The notes under the pieces are model-generated. The model was not told the origin of the DNA, ran no database searches, and worked only from the letters and a program-made list of their open reading frames with translations. The position numbers were made by a program, and so were the translations under genes. DNA of 64,000 nucleotides from Hyphomicrobiales bacterium (GTDB lineage: Bacteria > Pseudomonadota > Alphaproteobacteria > Rhizobiales > Beijerinckiaceae): positions 81,212 through 145,211 of the forward strand of contig JAPLOU010000040.1 of the NCBI GenBank assembly GCA_026400535.1, in the 5' to 3' direction. Shown piece by piece: positions 54,162-62,692 of this stretch. The number at the start of each line of letters is the position of its first letter. Positions within the stretch are counted from its first letter, which is position 1.

Positions 54162-55501
54162 CAGCCCTGCTCGGACTTTTCGAGCACGGGCTTGAAGGCT
54201 TCCGTGGCCTTGCGCAGTTCGGTGGCCACGTCGGCGCCCGACAGCGTATTGGTCAGGCCGACGCCGAACACGTCGCGGAACGCCGTCACGGGAATGATCT
54301 GCGGCAGTCCGGCGCGGGCGATCGTGCCGGACGCTGCCAGGCAGTCGAAGTACTCTTTCGAGAAGCGCGAGCCGACCTGCGCATCCGGATTGGCGAGGGC
54401 CGAGGAGCGCCCGGGCGAGCCGGCGCCCGCCTTGAGCATGGCGAGCTGGTTGCCCTTGTTACACATGAACTGCATGTACAGCCACGCGGCCTGCTTCTTG
54501 GTCGACGTGCGCGAAATACCCAGCCCGTCACCGAACAGGGCGGAATGATGCCCCTTCGGTCCCGGCGGCGTCATGCCATAGCCGACCTTGCCGACGATGC
54601 GCGATTTGGTCGGGTCTTCCAGCGGCGTGGCAAAGCCGATGCCGTCGAGCCACATGGCAGCGCGCCCCTGCATGAAGGTCGTCTGGCATTCGTTCCAGTT
54701 GAAGCCCACGGTTCCGGGAGGCGCGACCTCGCGGTTCATCCTCTTGTACATTTCGCCGGCCCAGATGGCCTCGGGTATATCGGTCTGGAGCTGGCCGGTC
54801 TGAGACACCGTCTCCATCCCCTGCCCGAGCATCCACAAGGTCCAGACCGGGATGTTGGCGTTCTTTAGCCCGCGCGAGACGAAGCCGGCGATGCCCTTCG
54901 ACGGGTCGTTCAGCGTCTGGGCGGCGGCGAACATCTCGTCCATCCTCTTGGGATAGGTGATCCCCTTCTGCTGGAACATCTCCTTGTTGTAGAAGACCAT
55001 CCAGAAATCGATGAAATGGGGCAGCGTGTCGACAGAACCGTCAGCCTGCCGGCCGAAGCCGACCGCGCCCTCGGCGAAATCGGCATAGTCGAAATCAGGA
55101 GAGGTCAACGAGGCATCGGCCAGACAAGGCCGCAGGTCCTCAAGCCATTTGCCCTTGGCGGCCAGCCGCTTCTGCACCTGCAGCGCCAGCATGCAGACAT
55201 CAAAGGCCGGGTGTCCAGAGGTGAACTCGATCATTGCCTTCTGGCGCTGCTGCTGCTCGGGGATCTGCTCCGATGAGACCTGGATGGCGGTCAGCGCGGT
55301 GAATTCCTTCCCATGCGCCTGCAGAAGGTCGGATCGCGGGTTCTTCACCCGCAGCGCGTCGAGCTTGGTGCCGTCAAAGCGCTTCCAATTGAAGCCCGAC
55401 TACCCGAGCGCCTCCTGGCGCATCAGAAACGGCGCAGCCAGACCCGCTGCCGTGCCAGCCACAACCAATCGCCGCAATGGGCGGTCCACGATCCTGTTCA
55501 T
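54161..55501 (-). pseudogene. Sugar-type ABC transporter substrate-binding protein, in-frame amber codon
   Basis: From ATG 55501 (strong GGGGGAGA upstream) the frame encodes a signal region (RPLRRLVVAGTAAGLAAPFL), then TAG at 55402-55400, and continues in the same frame as SGFNWKRFDGTKLDALRVKN and a complete family-1 receptor to 54161. The nonsense codon lies just after the signal peptide. Downstream restart would give a protein without export signal. The receptor body is otherwise intact (SRFSKEYFDCLAASGTIARA near the C terminus). Confidence 0.85.
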
Positions 55502-55560
55502 GATGTCTCCCCCTTGAAACGCGCTCCGGTCTTGCTGCCGGCCCGCTTGCTGATGTGATC

Positions 55561-55644
55561 CAAGCCCAAGCCCAAGCCCAAGCCCAAGCCCAAGCCCAAG
55601 TCCAAGTCCAAGTCCAAGTCCAAGTCCAAGCCCACGCCCACGCC
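55561..55644. repeat. Hexanucleotide tandem repeat, 14 units
   Basis: CAAGCC x6, CAAGTC x5, CAAGCC x1, CACGCC x2, in uninterrupted 6-bp register over 84 bases. It lies between the divergent receptor pseudogene (start 55501) and the lyase gene (55743), that is, in a promoter spacer. Blocks of identical variants suggest slippage. It gives an artificial LG-repeat frame on the minus strand. Confidence 0.95.
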
Positions 55645-55669
55645 GAGCGCAAGCTCCGTTTGCAGTTCT

Positions 55670-55705
55670 GACTAACATGTCAGTCTTGACCCAACGTGTT
55701 GGTCA
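55670..55705. promoter_or_regulatory. Two adjacent palindromes, candidate GntR/FCD operator
   Basis: GACTAACATGTCAGTC (55670-55685; 7 of 8 arm bases pair) is followed one base later by TGACCCAACGTGTTGGTCA (55687-55705; CCAAC-GT-GTTGG core). They sit 40-70 bases upstream of the lyase start and downstream of the hexamer array. FCD-type GntR regulators, one of which is encoded at 56665, bind short dyads of TGGTC/GACCA character. Confidence 0.55.
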
Positions 55706-55742
55706 GTGCCAGACTTCCACACAACACGGACAGGGCAAGATC

Positions 55743-56663
55743 ATGAGCAAGACACCCATGAGCAAGACACAAAAGACGGCACGCATCGGGCTGAACTGCG
55801 CCCTGTCGACACCCTTCACCAAGGCCGGCGCAATCGATCTGCGCAAGCTGGTGGCCCATGCGCACTGGGTTCTGGAGAACGGATGCGACGGGATCACCGT
55901 CTTCGGCACAACCGGCGAAGGTGCTTCGATTGCCGTGCCCGGTCGCCACCAGGTGCTCGGCGCCTTGGGCGCCAGCGGCATCGACATGCGGACCAAGGTG
56001 ATCGCCGGCGTTTCGGCGGCCACGGTCCACGATGCGGTCGAGCAGGCCCGCGCGGGCTATGGAATGGGCTGTCGCGGCCTGCTGTTCGCGCCGCCCTTCT
56101 ACTTCGGCAACGCCAGCGACGAAGGGCTGTTCCGCTTCTTCGCCGCCGCCTTCGAGGCGCTCGGCAAGGACCTGCGCGATGTTCTTCTCTACCACATCCC
56201 CGGCATGACCCGGAACAGCATCTCGGTTGCGCTCACCCAGAGGCTGATGAAGGAGTTTCCCGGCGCCGTGATCGGGGTGAAGGACAGCAATGGCGACTGG
56301 GCCGCGACGCTTGAGCGGCTGACCGAACTCAAGGGCCTGCAGATCCTCGTCGGTGACGAGCGCCAGCTGGCAAACGCCGTCCGTCATGGCGGCGCGGGCA
56401 GCATCTGCGGCCTCGCCAACATCGCGCCCGAGCTGCTTCGCCCCCTCGCCCATCAGGGCAAGGACGATCCCCGGATCGGCGAGATGGTCAACGCGATCCT
56501 CGGCTACTCGTTCATGTCGGCCATCAAGGCCATGATCGGCGATCGCACCGGCGACAAGGACTGGAACATCATGAGCCCGCCGCTCGAGGCCCTCTCGGCA
56601 GCGGACACCCGCAAGCTGGCTGCCAAACTCGCGGTCATCCGCAGTTCCAGAAAGGCGGCCTGA
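55743..56663 (+). CDS. Dihydrodipicolinate synthase/N-acetylneuraminate lyase family protein
   Basis: 306-aa class I aldolase-type TIM barrel. Core motifs: GCDGITVFGTTGEGASI (GTTGE), LLYHIPGMTRNSIS with the catalytic Tyr, and GAVIGVKDSNGDW with the Schiff-base Lys. The family cleaves or dehydrates 2-keto acids. Association with GntR, TRAP and sugar ABC genes points to sugar-acid or keto-acid catabolism rather than lysine synthesis. ATG 55743 is used; the frame upstream passes through the operator region. Confidence 0.88.
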   Translation: MSKTPMSKTQKTARIGLNCALSTPFTKAGAIDLRKLVAHAHWVLENGCDGITVFGTTGEGASIAVPGRHQVLGALGASGIDMRTKVIAGVSAATVHDAVEQARAGYGMGCRGLLFAPPFYFGNASDEGLFRFFAAAFEALGKDLRDVLLYHIPGMTRNSISVALTQRLMKEFPGAVIGVKDSNGDWAATLERLTELKGLQILVGDERQLANAVRHGGAGSICGLANIAPELLRPLAHQGKDDPRIGEMVNAILGYSFMSAIKAMIGDRTGDKDWNIMSPPLEALSAADTRKLAAKLAVIRSSRKAA

Positions 56664-56664
56664 C

Positions 56665-57324
56665 ATGATGAGCACGACGCCGCTGAAGCTGCGCGACAAG
56701 GCTTATGACAGCTTTACCGAGCAGTTGCTGACGCGGCAGATCAAGCCCGGGCAGTTCATCTCCCAGCGCGAGCTCGTCGAGACAACCGGAATGCCGCTGG
56801 GGGCGATCCGCGAACTGATCCCGCGGCTCGAAGCCGAAGGCCTGATCGTCACCGTGCCGCAGCGCGGCATGCAGGTCGCCCATGTCGACCTCAGCCTGAT
56901 CCGCAACGCCTATCAGATGCGGCTGTTCATCGAGACCCAGGCGACGCAGCTTTACGCCACGGCGCGGACCGACGCGGCCATCGCCGCCCTGCGCGCCTCG
57001 CACGAGGCCATCATCCGGCGGGCCGAGGCAGGCGAACGCGACACGCTCATCGCCGATGCCGAGGCAACTGACCGGTCGCTGCACGAAACCATCATCGACC
57101 ACCTGGGCAACGAGATCATCTCCAACGCGTTCCGGGTCAACTGGATCAAGATCAAGCTCATCCGCAGCTACGAGACGCGCCTTTACGCCGAACTCGTGAT
57201 CCCGGTGTTCCGCGACCACCTGAAAGTGATCGAGGCCATCGAGCGCAGGGATCCGGAGGCGGCGGTGGCGGCCATGACGGCGCACATCAACCAGTCGCGC
57301 AGCAGGGCCATCGACCTGAACTGA
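56665..57324 (+). CDS. GntR-family (FCD) transcriptional regulator
   Basis: 219 aa: winged helix at residues 10-75 (IKPGQFISQRELVETTGMPL, then LIPRLEAEGLIVTVPQRGMQ) and an all-helical FCD effector domain with metal-site residues (DRSLHETIIDHLGNEIISNA, FRDHLKVIEAIERRDPEAAV). FCD regulators sense organic acids. It starts one base after the lyase stop and precedes a TRAP importer, so it likely controls this lyase-TRAP unit, probably through the dyads at 55670-55705. Confidence 0.92.
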   Translation: MMSTTPLKLRDKAYDSFTEQLLTRQIKPGQFISQRELVETTGMPLGAIRELIPRLEAEGLIVTVPQRGMQVAHVDLSLIRNAYQMRLFIETQATQLYATARTDAAIAALRASHEAIIRRAEAGERDTLIADAEATDRSLHETIIDHLGNEIISNAFRVNWIKIKLIRSYETRLYAELVIPVFRDHLKVIEAIERRDPEAAVAAMTAHINQSRSRAIDLN

Positions 57325-57391
57325 AGCAGAAGCGGCGGGACCGGAACGGCAACGCCCGACATCGAAACCAAGATTGACCTGGGAGGATAGC

Positions 57392-58387
57392 ATGACCACG
57401 ACATCAAGCAGGCGCAGCCTGATCAAGGGCGTCATCGCCGCCGGCGGCCTGGTTGCCATGCCCACCGTCCTGCGGGCGCAGGCCACTGTGATCCGCTGGG
57501 GCGAACAGCTGGCGACCTCACACCCGCAGGTCCAGATGATCGACCGGATCGCGAAAGAGGTGAAGGAGAAGACCTCGGGCCGGATTGACATCCAGTCCTT
57601 CCCGAACGGCCAGCTCGGGGCCGGCAAGGACATCATCGAGGCGGTCTCGTCCGGGGCACTGCAGTTCACCACCGATGGCGCGGGCGCGCTCGGGGCCTTC
57701 CTGCCCCAGCTGTCGCTGATCGAGGCCCCCTATCTCTGGCGCGACGCCGCCCATCTTGCGAAGGTGACGGCGACGGCCGTGTTCGCCAAGATGAACGCGG
57801 ATCTCGCAAGCCGCCGCAACATGCGGATGCTGAATGTCACCTATTACGGCAAGCGCCACCTCACGACCGGCAACAAGGCGGTCAACACACCGGCCGACAT
57901 GGCCGGCTTCAAGCTGCGCGTGCCTCCTGTCGATGTCTTCCGCGCCATGGCCGAGGCCTGGGGCGCGCGCCCGACACCGATCGCCTTCCCCGAATTGTAT
58001 CTCTCGCTCAGCCAGGGCGCGGTTGACGGGCAGGAGAATCCGCTGCCGACGATCCAGAGTGGCAAGTTCTTCGAGGTTCAGAAGTTCCTCGTCCTCACCG
58101 AGCACATCATCACGCCCCGCATGATCATCGTGAACGAGGGATTCTGGAAAGGTTTGCCCGCGGCGGACCGCAGCTTGCTGCAGGCGGCCTTCGACGCCGG
58201 CGCGGCCTGGCAGGATCAGGAGCTTCTCGCCCAGGAGGCAAGCCTCGTCGCCACGCTGAGGAGCGCCGGCATGACCGTGATCCAGCCCGACCTCGCTCCC
58301 TGGCGCAAGGCCGTCCTCGACACGGTGCCCGCCAGGTTCGACGACCGTTGGGGCAAGGGCAATTTCGACGCGCTGAAAGCGCTTTGA
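57392..58387 (+). CDS. TRAP transporter substrate-binding protein (DctP family)
   Basis: 331-aa periplasmic receptor with twin-arginine signal SSRRSLIKGVIAAGGLVAM, cleavage near LRAQA. DctP features: SFPNGQLGAGKDIIEAVSSG, MAGFKLRVPPVDVFRAMAEA with the conserved Arg, and PELYLSLSQGAVDGQENPLP. It has a strong GGGAGGAT ribosome-binding site at 57380. The ligand is probably a sugar acid or keto acid handled by the lyase at 55743. Confidence 0.93.
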   Translation: MTTTSSRRSLIKGVIAAGGLVAMPTVLRAQATVIRWGEQLATSHPQVQMIDRIAKEVKEKTSGRIDIQSFPNGQLGAGKDIIEAVSSGALQFTTDGAGALGAFLPQLSLIEAPYLWRDAAHLAKVTATAVFAKMNADLASRRNMRMLNVTYYGKRHLTTGNKAVNTPADMAGFKLRVPPVDVFRAMAEAWGARPTPIAFPELYLSLSQGAVDGQENPLPTIQSGKFFEVQKFLVLTEHIITPRMIIVNEGFWKGLPAADRSLLQAAFDAGAAWQDQELLAQEASLVATLRSAGMTVIQPDLAPWRKAVLDTVPARFDDRWGKGNFDALKAL

Positions 58388-58503
58388 GGCCGTGCCCGCA
58401 GCGCCCTGCACGACGCTCGCCCCGATGCGCCAAACCAGTCCGTTCCGGGCGCGGCTGACCCCGTCGGGTCATGCCCGCCCGTGCCGGTGATAGCGGAGCT
58501 CCC

Positions 58504-58986
58504 ATGTCGGGTTTCCTCAACCTGTTTGACCGAACGCTGGCTGTTCTTGCGGGACTGCTGACGGCGGTCCTGCTGCTCTCGGTGATGGGCGGTGTGGTCT
58601 CGCGCGCCGTCAACCGCCCCTTCAGCTGGACTGATGAACTGTCCGGCTATCTGATGGTCTGGCTGGCGTGCCTCGGCTGGATGATCGCCACGCGCCGCGG
58701 CGGCCATATCCGCATCCGCGTCGTGCTCGACCGGTTGTCGGGGACAGCCTTCAGCGGGGCCGAACGCGTTATCCAGATGCTGATGATCCTGTTCGGCGGC
58801 GTCATTGCCTGGAAGAGCCTTCACCTGATCTGGACCAATGCCGATATCGACGCCGTGACCATGCCGATCAGCACGGCCTGGATGTATGCTCCGCTGCTGC
58901 CGGCCGGCCTCGTCACCATGCTGCAGGCGTTGGCGGAGCTCCGCCGGCCCAAACGGCCGGCCACGCCGGAAACATCCGCGATATGA
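58504..58986 (+). CDS. TRAP transporter small permease (DctQ family)
   Basis: 160-aa four-helix DctQ: AVLAGLLTAVLLLSVMGGVV, FSWTDELSGYLMVWLACLGW (the WTDE motif is typical), HIRIRVVLDRLSG, and APLLPAGLVTMLQALAEL. Length is standard. Its stop overlaps the DctM start as ATGA. Confidence 0.92.
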   Translation: MSGFLNLFDRTLAVLAGLLTAVLLLSVMGGVVSRAVNRPFSWTDELSGYLMVWLACLGWMIATRRGGHIRIRVVLDRLSGTAFSGAERVIQMLMILFGGVIAWKSLHLIWTNADIDAVTMPISTAWMYAPLLPAGLVTMLQALAELRRPKRPATPETSAI

Positions 58987-60269
58987 CCGGCATGATGTTC
59001 AAGCTGCTCGGCGGCTGGCTGGTCGCCATCATGGCCGGGCTGCCGCTCTATGCCTCGATGGCACTGGTGGCACTGGCCTTTCTCTGGCTTGGCGGCTTTC
59101 CGGTCACGATCCTGCCGCAGAAGATGGCAGGCTCGATGAATTCCTTCCCGCTTGTCGCAGCTCCGCTCTTCATCCTGATGGGCAATATCCTCGGCGCCGC
59201 GAAGATCACCGACCGCATCGTCGACTTCGCCAGCGCGGTGATCGGCTGGGTGCGTGGCGGATACGCCCATGCCAGCATCCTGACCTCGATCATCTTCGCC
59301 GGCATGGTCGGATCGGCAGTGGCCGACGCTGCGGGTTCCGGCGCGATCGAGATCCGTGCCATGAAGAATGCCGGCTACCGGCCCGAGACAGCGGCTTCGA
59401 TCACGGCGGCGGCGGCGACGATCGGCCCGATCATTCCCCCCTCCCTGCCGATGGTCATCTATGGCGTCTCGGCGGATGTCTCGATCGGCCGCCTGTTCAT
59501 CGGCGGCGTCATTCCCGGTCTGCTGATGGGCCTCGCTCTGATGCTGATGGTGGGGTTCGCCGCCCGCCGCGAGGGCATGGGCCGGGAACCGTTCGGAGGC
59601 TTCCTCAACATCGGACGCGCCTTCCTGCGTTGTTTCTTCGCCATCATGACGCCCGTCGTGATCCTCGGCGGCATGTTCAGCGGCTACTTCACGCCGACCG
59701 AGGCCGCGGCGGTGGCTTGCCTCTATGCGCTCTTCCTCGGCTTCGTCGTCTACCGCACGCTGGACGTGAAGCAGCTTGGCCCGATCCTCGTGGAGACGGC
59801 GGAAACCACCGGCGTCGTCATGGTCCTCGTCATGGCCGCCGGCGCGCTTGGCTGGTGCATCTCGATCTCGCGGCTCCCGCAGACGCTGACCCCGATGATC
59901 CTGGCCACCATCGACAATCCGCTGGTCTTTCTTTTGCTGGTGAACATCCTCCTGCTGATCATCGGCTGCTTCCTGGAAGCGCTCGCCGCCATGCTGATTC
60001 TGATCCCGATCCTCGTCCCCGCCGCCATGAGCTATGGCATCGACCCGGTACAATTCGGGGTGATGATGGTGCTCAACCTCATCATCGGCACAATCACCCC
60101 GCCGGTCGGCGTGGTGCTGTTCGTGGTCACCCGGATTGCGGACATCTCGTTCGAGCGCATGTCGCGCGCCATCTTGCCCTGGCTGATTCCGCTGATTGCC
60201 GTGCTCGCCGCCGTTACGCTCTGGCCGCCGCTGACAACGGCGCTGCCCAACCTGCTGATGGGCAAGTGA
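58983..60269 (+). CDS. TRAP transporter large permease (DctM family)
   Basis: 428-aa transport subunit of normal length: PLFILMGNILGAAKITDRIV, GMVGSAVADAAGSGAIEIRA, AAAATIGPIIPPSLPMVIYG, FTPTEAAAVACLYALFLG and LGTITPP-like IIGTITPPVGVVLFVV near the end. With the 57392 and 58504 products it forms a complete tripartite importer. It is shorter than the DctM at 5367, so the two TRAP systems belong to different branches. Confidence 0.93.
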   Translation: MTGMMFKLLGGWLVAIMAGLPLYASMALVALAFLWLGGFPVTILPQKMAGSMNSFPLVAAPLFILMGNILGAAKITDRIVDFASAVIGWVRGGYAHASILTSIIFAGMVGSAVADAAGSGAIEIRAMKNAGYRPETAASITAAAATIGPIIPPSLPMVIYGVSADVSIGRLFIGGVIPGLLMGLALMLMVGFAARREGMGREPFGGFLNIGRAFLRCFFAIMTPVVILGGMFSGYFTPTEAAAVACLYALFLGFVVYRTLDVKQLGPILVETAETTGVVMVLVMAAGALGWCISISRLPQTLTPMILATIDNPLVFLLLVNILLLIIGCFLEALAAMLILIPILVPAAMSYGIDPVQFGVMMVLNLIIGTITPPVGVVLFVVTRIADISFERMSRAILPWLIPLIAVLAAVTLWPPLTTALPNLLMGK

Positions 60270-60278
60270 ACCGGGCGA

Positions 60279-61484
60279 TCAGCCACGCGGCGCAGCCTTC
60301 GGCAACAGGAAGGTGAACAGGCCGAACATCGGCAGCCAGGCGCAGAGCGTGAACACCTCGACGATGCCGATCCTGTCGGCCAGCAGCCCGAGGCCGGCCG
60401 CCGCCACACCGCCGAGGCCGAAGGCGAGCCCGTAGAACAGCCCGCCGACAAGCCCCACCCGGTGCGGCACCAGATCGATGGCGTAGATCAGGATGGCCGA
60501 GAAGGCGCTGGAAATGATCAGGCTGATGATCACGCTCAGGACGCCGGTCCAGACAAGGTTCGCATGCGGCAGCAGCAGCGCAAAGGGAAGCGTTCCCAGG
60601 ATCGACAGCCAGATGACCTTGTCGCGTCCGATCCTGTCCCCGACGATCCCGCCGATGATCACGCCGACGGCGCCAACCACGAGATAGACGAACAGCATGA
60701 CCTGCGAGAGCTGCACCGTGATGCCGAAGCGCTCGATCAGGAAGAAGGTGTAGTAGGACGTAAAGCTGGCGGTGTAGGCGTTCTTCGAGAACAGCAGCAC
60801 GATCAGGATGGCCATGGCCGCGATGATCTGGCCGCGCGACAGGTTGGGGCCAACTGCATCGATTGGCCGGCCCTGGGCCGCCGCGGCCTGCTCGCGCCTC
60901 AGCGCAATGTAGCGTGTCGCGGTCCACGACATCAGCACCATGGCGCAAAGTGCGATGGCGGACAGCCAGGCGAGGCTTGACTGCCCGTGCGGCACAACGA
61001 CAACCGCAGCCAGCAGCGGACCCAGCGCGTAGCCCGCATGCCCCCCGATCTGGAAGACGCCCTGCGCCAGCCCCTGCTGCCCGGCGGCGGCATGCCGCGC
61101 CATGCGGGTGGCTTCGGGATGAAACACGGCTGATCCAAGACCAACCAGCGCCGCCGATACCAGCACCATGCCGTAGCTGATGGCGAAGGCGAGCCCGAGC
61201 AGGCCGAGCAGGCTCGAAAACATGCCGGCCACCATCGCATAGGGCCAGGGCTTCTTGTCCGTGATCAGCCCGAGCAGCGGCTGCAGCAGCGAGGAGGTCA
61301 CCTGGAAGGCGAGCGTGATAAGGCCGATCTGCGTGAAGTCGAGCTGATAGGCGTCCTTGATCAGCGGGTAGATCGCCGGGATCATCGACTGGATCACGTC
61401 ATTGAGCAGATGCGCCACGCTGAGCGCGGCCAGAACAGGCATCAGAGGGCGCGTGGCCGGCGAAGCGATCGGAACGGATGTCAT
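60279..61484 (-). CDS. fsr: Fosmidomycin-resistance-type MFS exporter
   Basis: 401-aa MFS protein. LSVAHLLNDVIQSMIPAIYP and LDFTQIGLITLAFQVTSSLL near the N terminus are nearly diagnostic for the Fsr group; GLGSAVFHPEATRMARHAAA (helix 4-5) also matches. Escherichia coli Fsr exports fosmidomycin; natural substrates are uncertain. It is convergent with the TRAP operon, ten bases apart, and independent of it. Confidence 0.88.
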   Translation of the reverse strand: MTSVPIASPATRPLMPVLAALSVAHLLNDVIQSMIPAIYPLIKDAYQLDFTQIGLITLAFQVTSSLLQPLLGLITDKKPWPYAMVAGMFSSLLGLLGLAFAISYGMVLVSAALVGLGSAVFHPEATRMARHAAAGQQGLAQGVFQIGGHAGYALGPLLAAVVVVPHGQSSLAWLSAIALCAMVLMSWTATRYIALRREQAAAAQGRPIDAVGPNLSRGQIIAAMAILIVLLFSKNAYTASFTSYYTFFLIERFGITVQLSQVMLFVYLVVGAVGVIIGGIVGDRIGRDKVIWLSILGTLPFALLLPHANLVWTGVLSVIISLIISSAFSAILIYAIDLVPHRVGLVGGLFYGLAFGLGGVAAAGLGLLADRIGIVEVFTLCAWLPMFGLFTFLLPKAAPRG

Positions 61485-61690
61485 GGGGACTCACTGTGAC
61501 GCCTGCGGACAGTGCGTCAACCGCTCCACGATGCGCTGCATGCATGACGCGCATGGCCGCAGATCAGCCCCATCGCGCCTGTGCAGCGCTCAGCTGTTGA
61601 CCTTAGCCGGGCGGCGTCGGACAAGATGATCCGCTCGGTCGACATGACCTTCAGGCCGAACCGCACCATGCCCGCCCGGGAGCCAAGTCC

Positions 61691-62641
61691 ATGAGCCGTA
61701 CCGTTTTCTCCGGGCTGATGCCCGCCCTCATGACCCCCTGCACCCCCGATCGACAGCCTGACTTCGACGCGCTTGTGAGCAAGGGCAAGGAACTCGCCGG
61801 CCTCGGCATGTCGGGCTTCATCTATGCCGGATCGATGGGCGACTGGCCGCTCCTCACCGACGAGCAGCGGATGGAAGGCGTCGAACGTCTCGTCAGGGCT
61901 GGGCTCAAGGTGATTGTCGGCACCGGCGCACAGAACCCGGCGCGCGCGGCCGCCCTTGCCGCCCATGCCAGAAAGGTCGGCGCCGCCGGGCTGATGGTCA
62001 TTCCCCGCGTCCTGTCGCGCGGCTCGTCCGCCGCAGCGCAGCACGCGCACTTCGCCGGCATCCTCGAAGCCGGAATGGGCCTGCCCTCGGTGATCTATAA
62101 CAGCCCCTACTACGGCTTCGAAACCCGGGCCGACCTGTTCTTTGCGCTGCACGCGCAATATCCGCATCTCGTCGGCTTCAAGGAGTTTGGCAGCGCCAAG
62201 GCGATGTCCTATGCAGCGGAGCACATCACCAACCGCTCGGACAAGCTGACCTTGATGGTCGGTGTCGATACCGAGGTCTTCCATGGCTACGTCAATTGCG
62301 GCGCAACCGGCGCCATCACCGGCATCGGCAACGTCCTGCCGCGCGAGGTCCTGCACCTTGTACGGCTGTGCGAGAAAGCGCAGGGCGGCGACCCCCTCGC
62401 GCGGCGCGAGGCCCGCGAACTCGAAGACGCACTGCACGTGCTCTCCGTCTTTGATGAAGGCGTCGATCTGGTGCTCTACTTCAAGCATCTGATGGTGCTG
62501 GAGGGGAATGCCGAATACGCGCTCAACTTCAATCCGGCCGATGAGCTATCGACCAGCCAGAAGGAGTTCGCGGCCCAGCAACTCGCCCTGTTCAAGCGCT
62601 GGTATGCCGCCTGGGCCCCTGCCCTGCGCGCAGCCGCCTGA
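61691..62641 (+). CDS. DHDPS-family enzyme, 1-pyrroline-4-hydroxy-2-carboxylate deaminase-like
   Basis: 316-aa TIM-barrel enzyme. GLMPALMTPCTPDRQPDFDA, IYAGSMGDWPLLTDEQRMEG, GLMVIPRVLSRGSSAAAQ, VIYNSPYYGFETRADLFFAL (Tyr) and LVGFKEFGSAKAMSYAAEHI (Schiff-base Lys) match, from memory, the LhpC/HypD-type deaminase of trans-4-hydroxy-proline breakdown rather than true DapA. No proline-racemase or D-hydroxyproline oxidase gene is in view, so the assignment rests on sequence alone. ATG 61691 follows GGGAG. General DHDPS membership is certain; the exact reaction is not. Confidence 0.85.
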   Translation: MSRTVFSGLMPALMTPCTPDRQPDFDALVSKGKELAGLGMSGFIYAGSMGDWPLLTDEQRMEGVERLVRAGLKVIVGTGAQNPARAAALAAHARKVGAAGLMVIPRVLSRGSSAAAQHAHFAGILEAGMGLPSVIYNSPYYGFETRADLFFALHAQYPHLVGFKEFGSAKAMSYAAEHITNRSDKLTLMVGVDTEVFHGYVNCGATGAITGIGNVLPREVLHLVRLCEKAQGGDPLARREARELEDALHVLSVFDEGVDLVLYFKHLMVLEGNAEYALNFNPADELSTSQKEFAAQQLALFKRWYAAWAPALRAAA

Positions 62642-62692
62642 CCGCGCGATCGCAGGTGCCGTCGTGCATGGCCGCGCGCTCTGCCGGGACGT

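Noticed and set aside
55374..55678. Minus-strand open frames with long LG or WTW repeats over the hexamer array
   Set aside because: They are translations of the tandem repeat; no ribosome-binding site and no conserved sequence, so not treated as protein genes.
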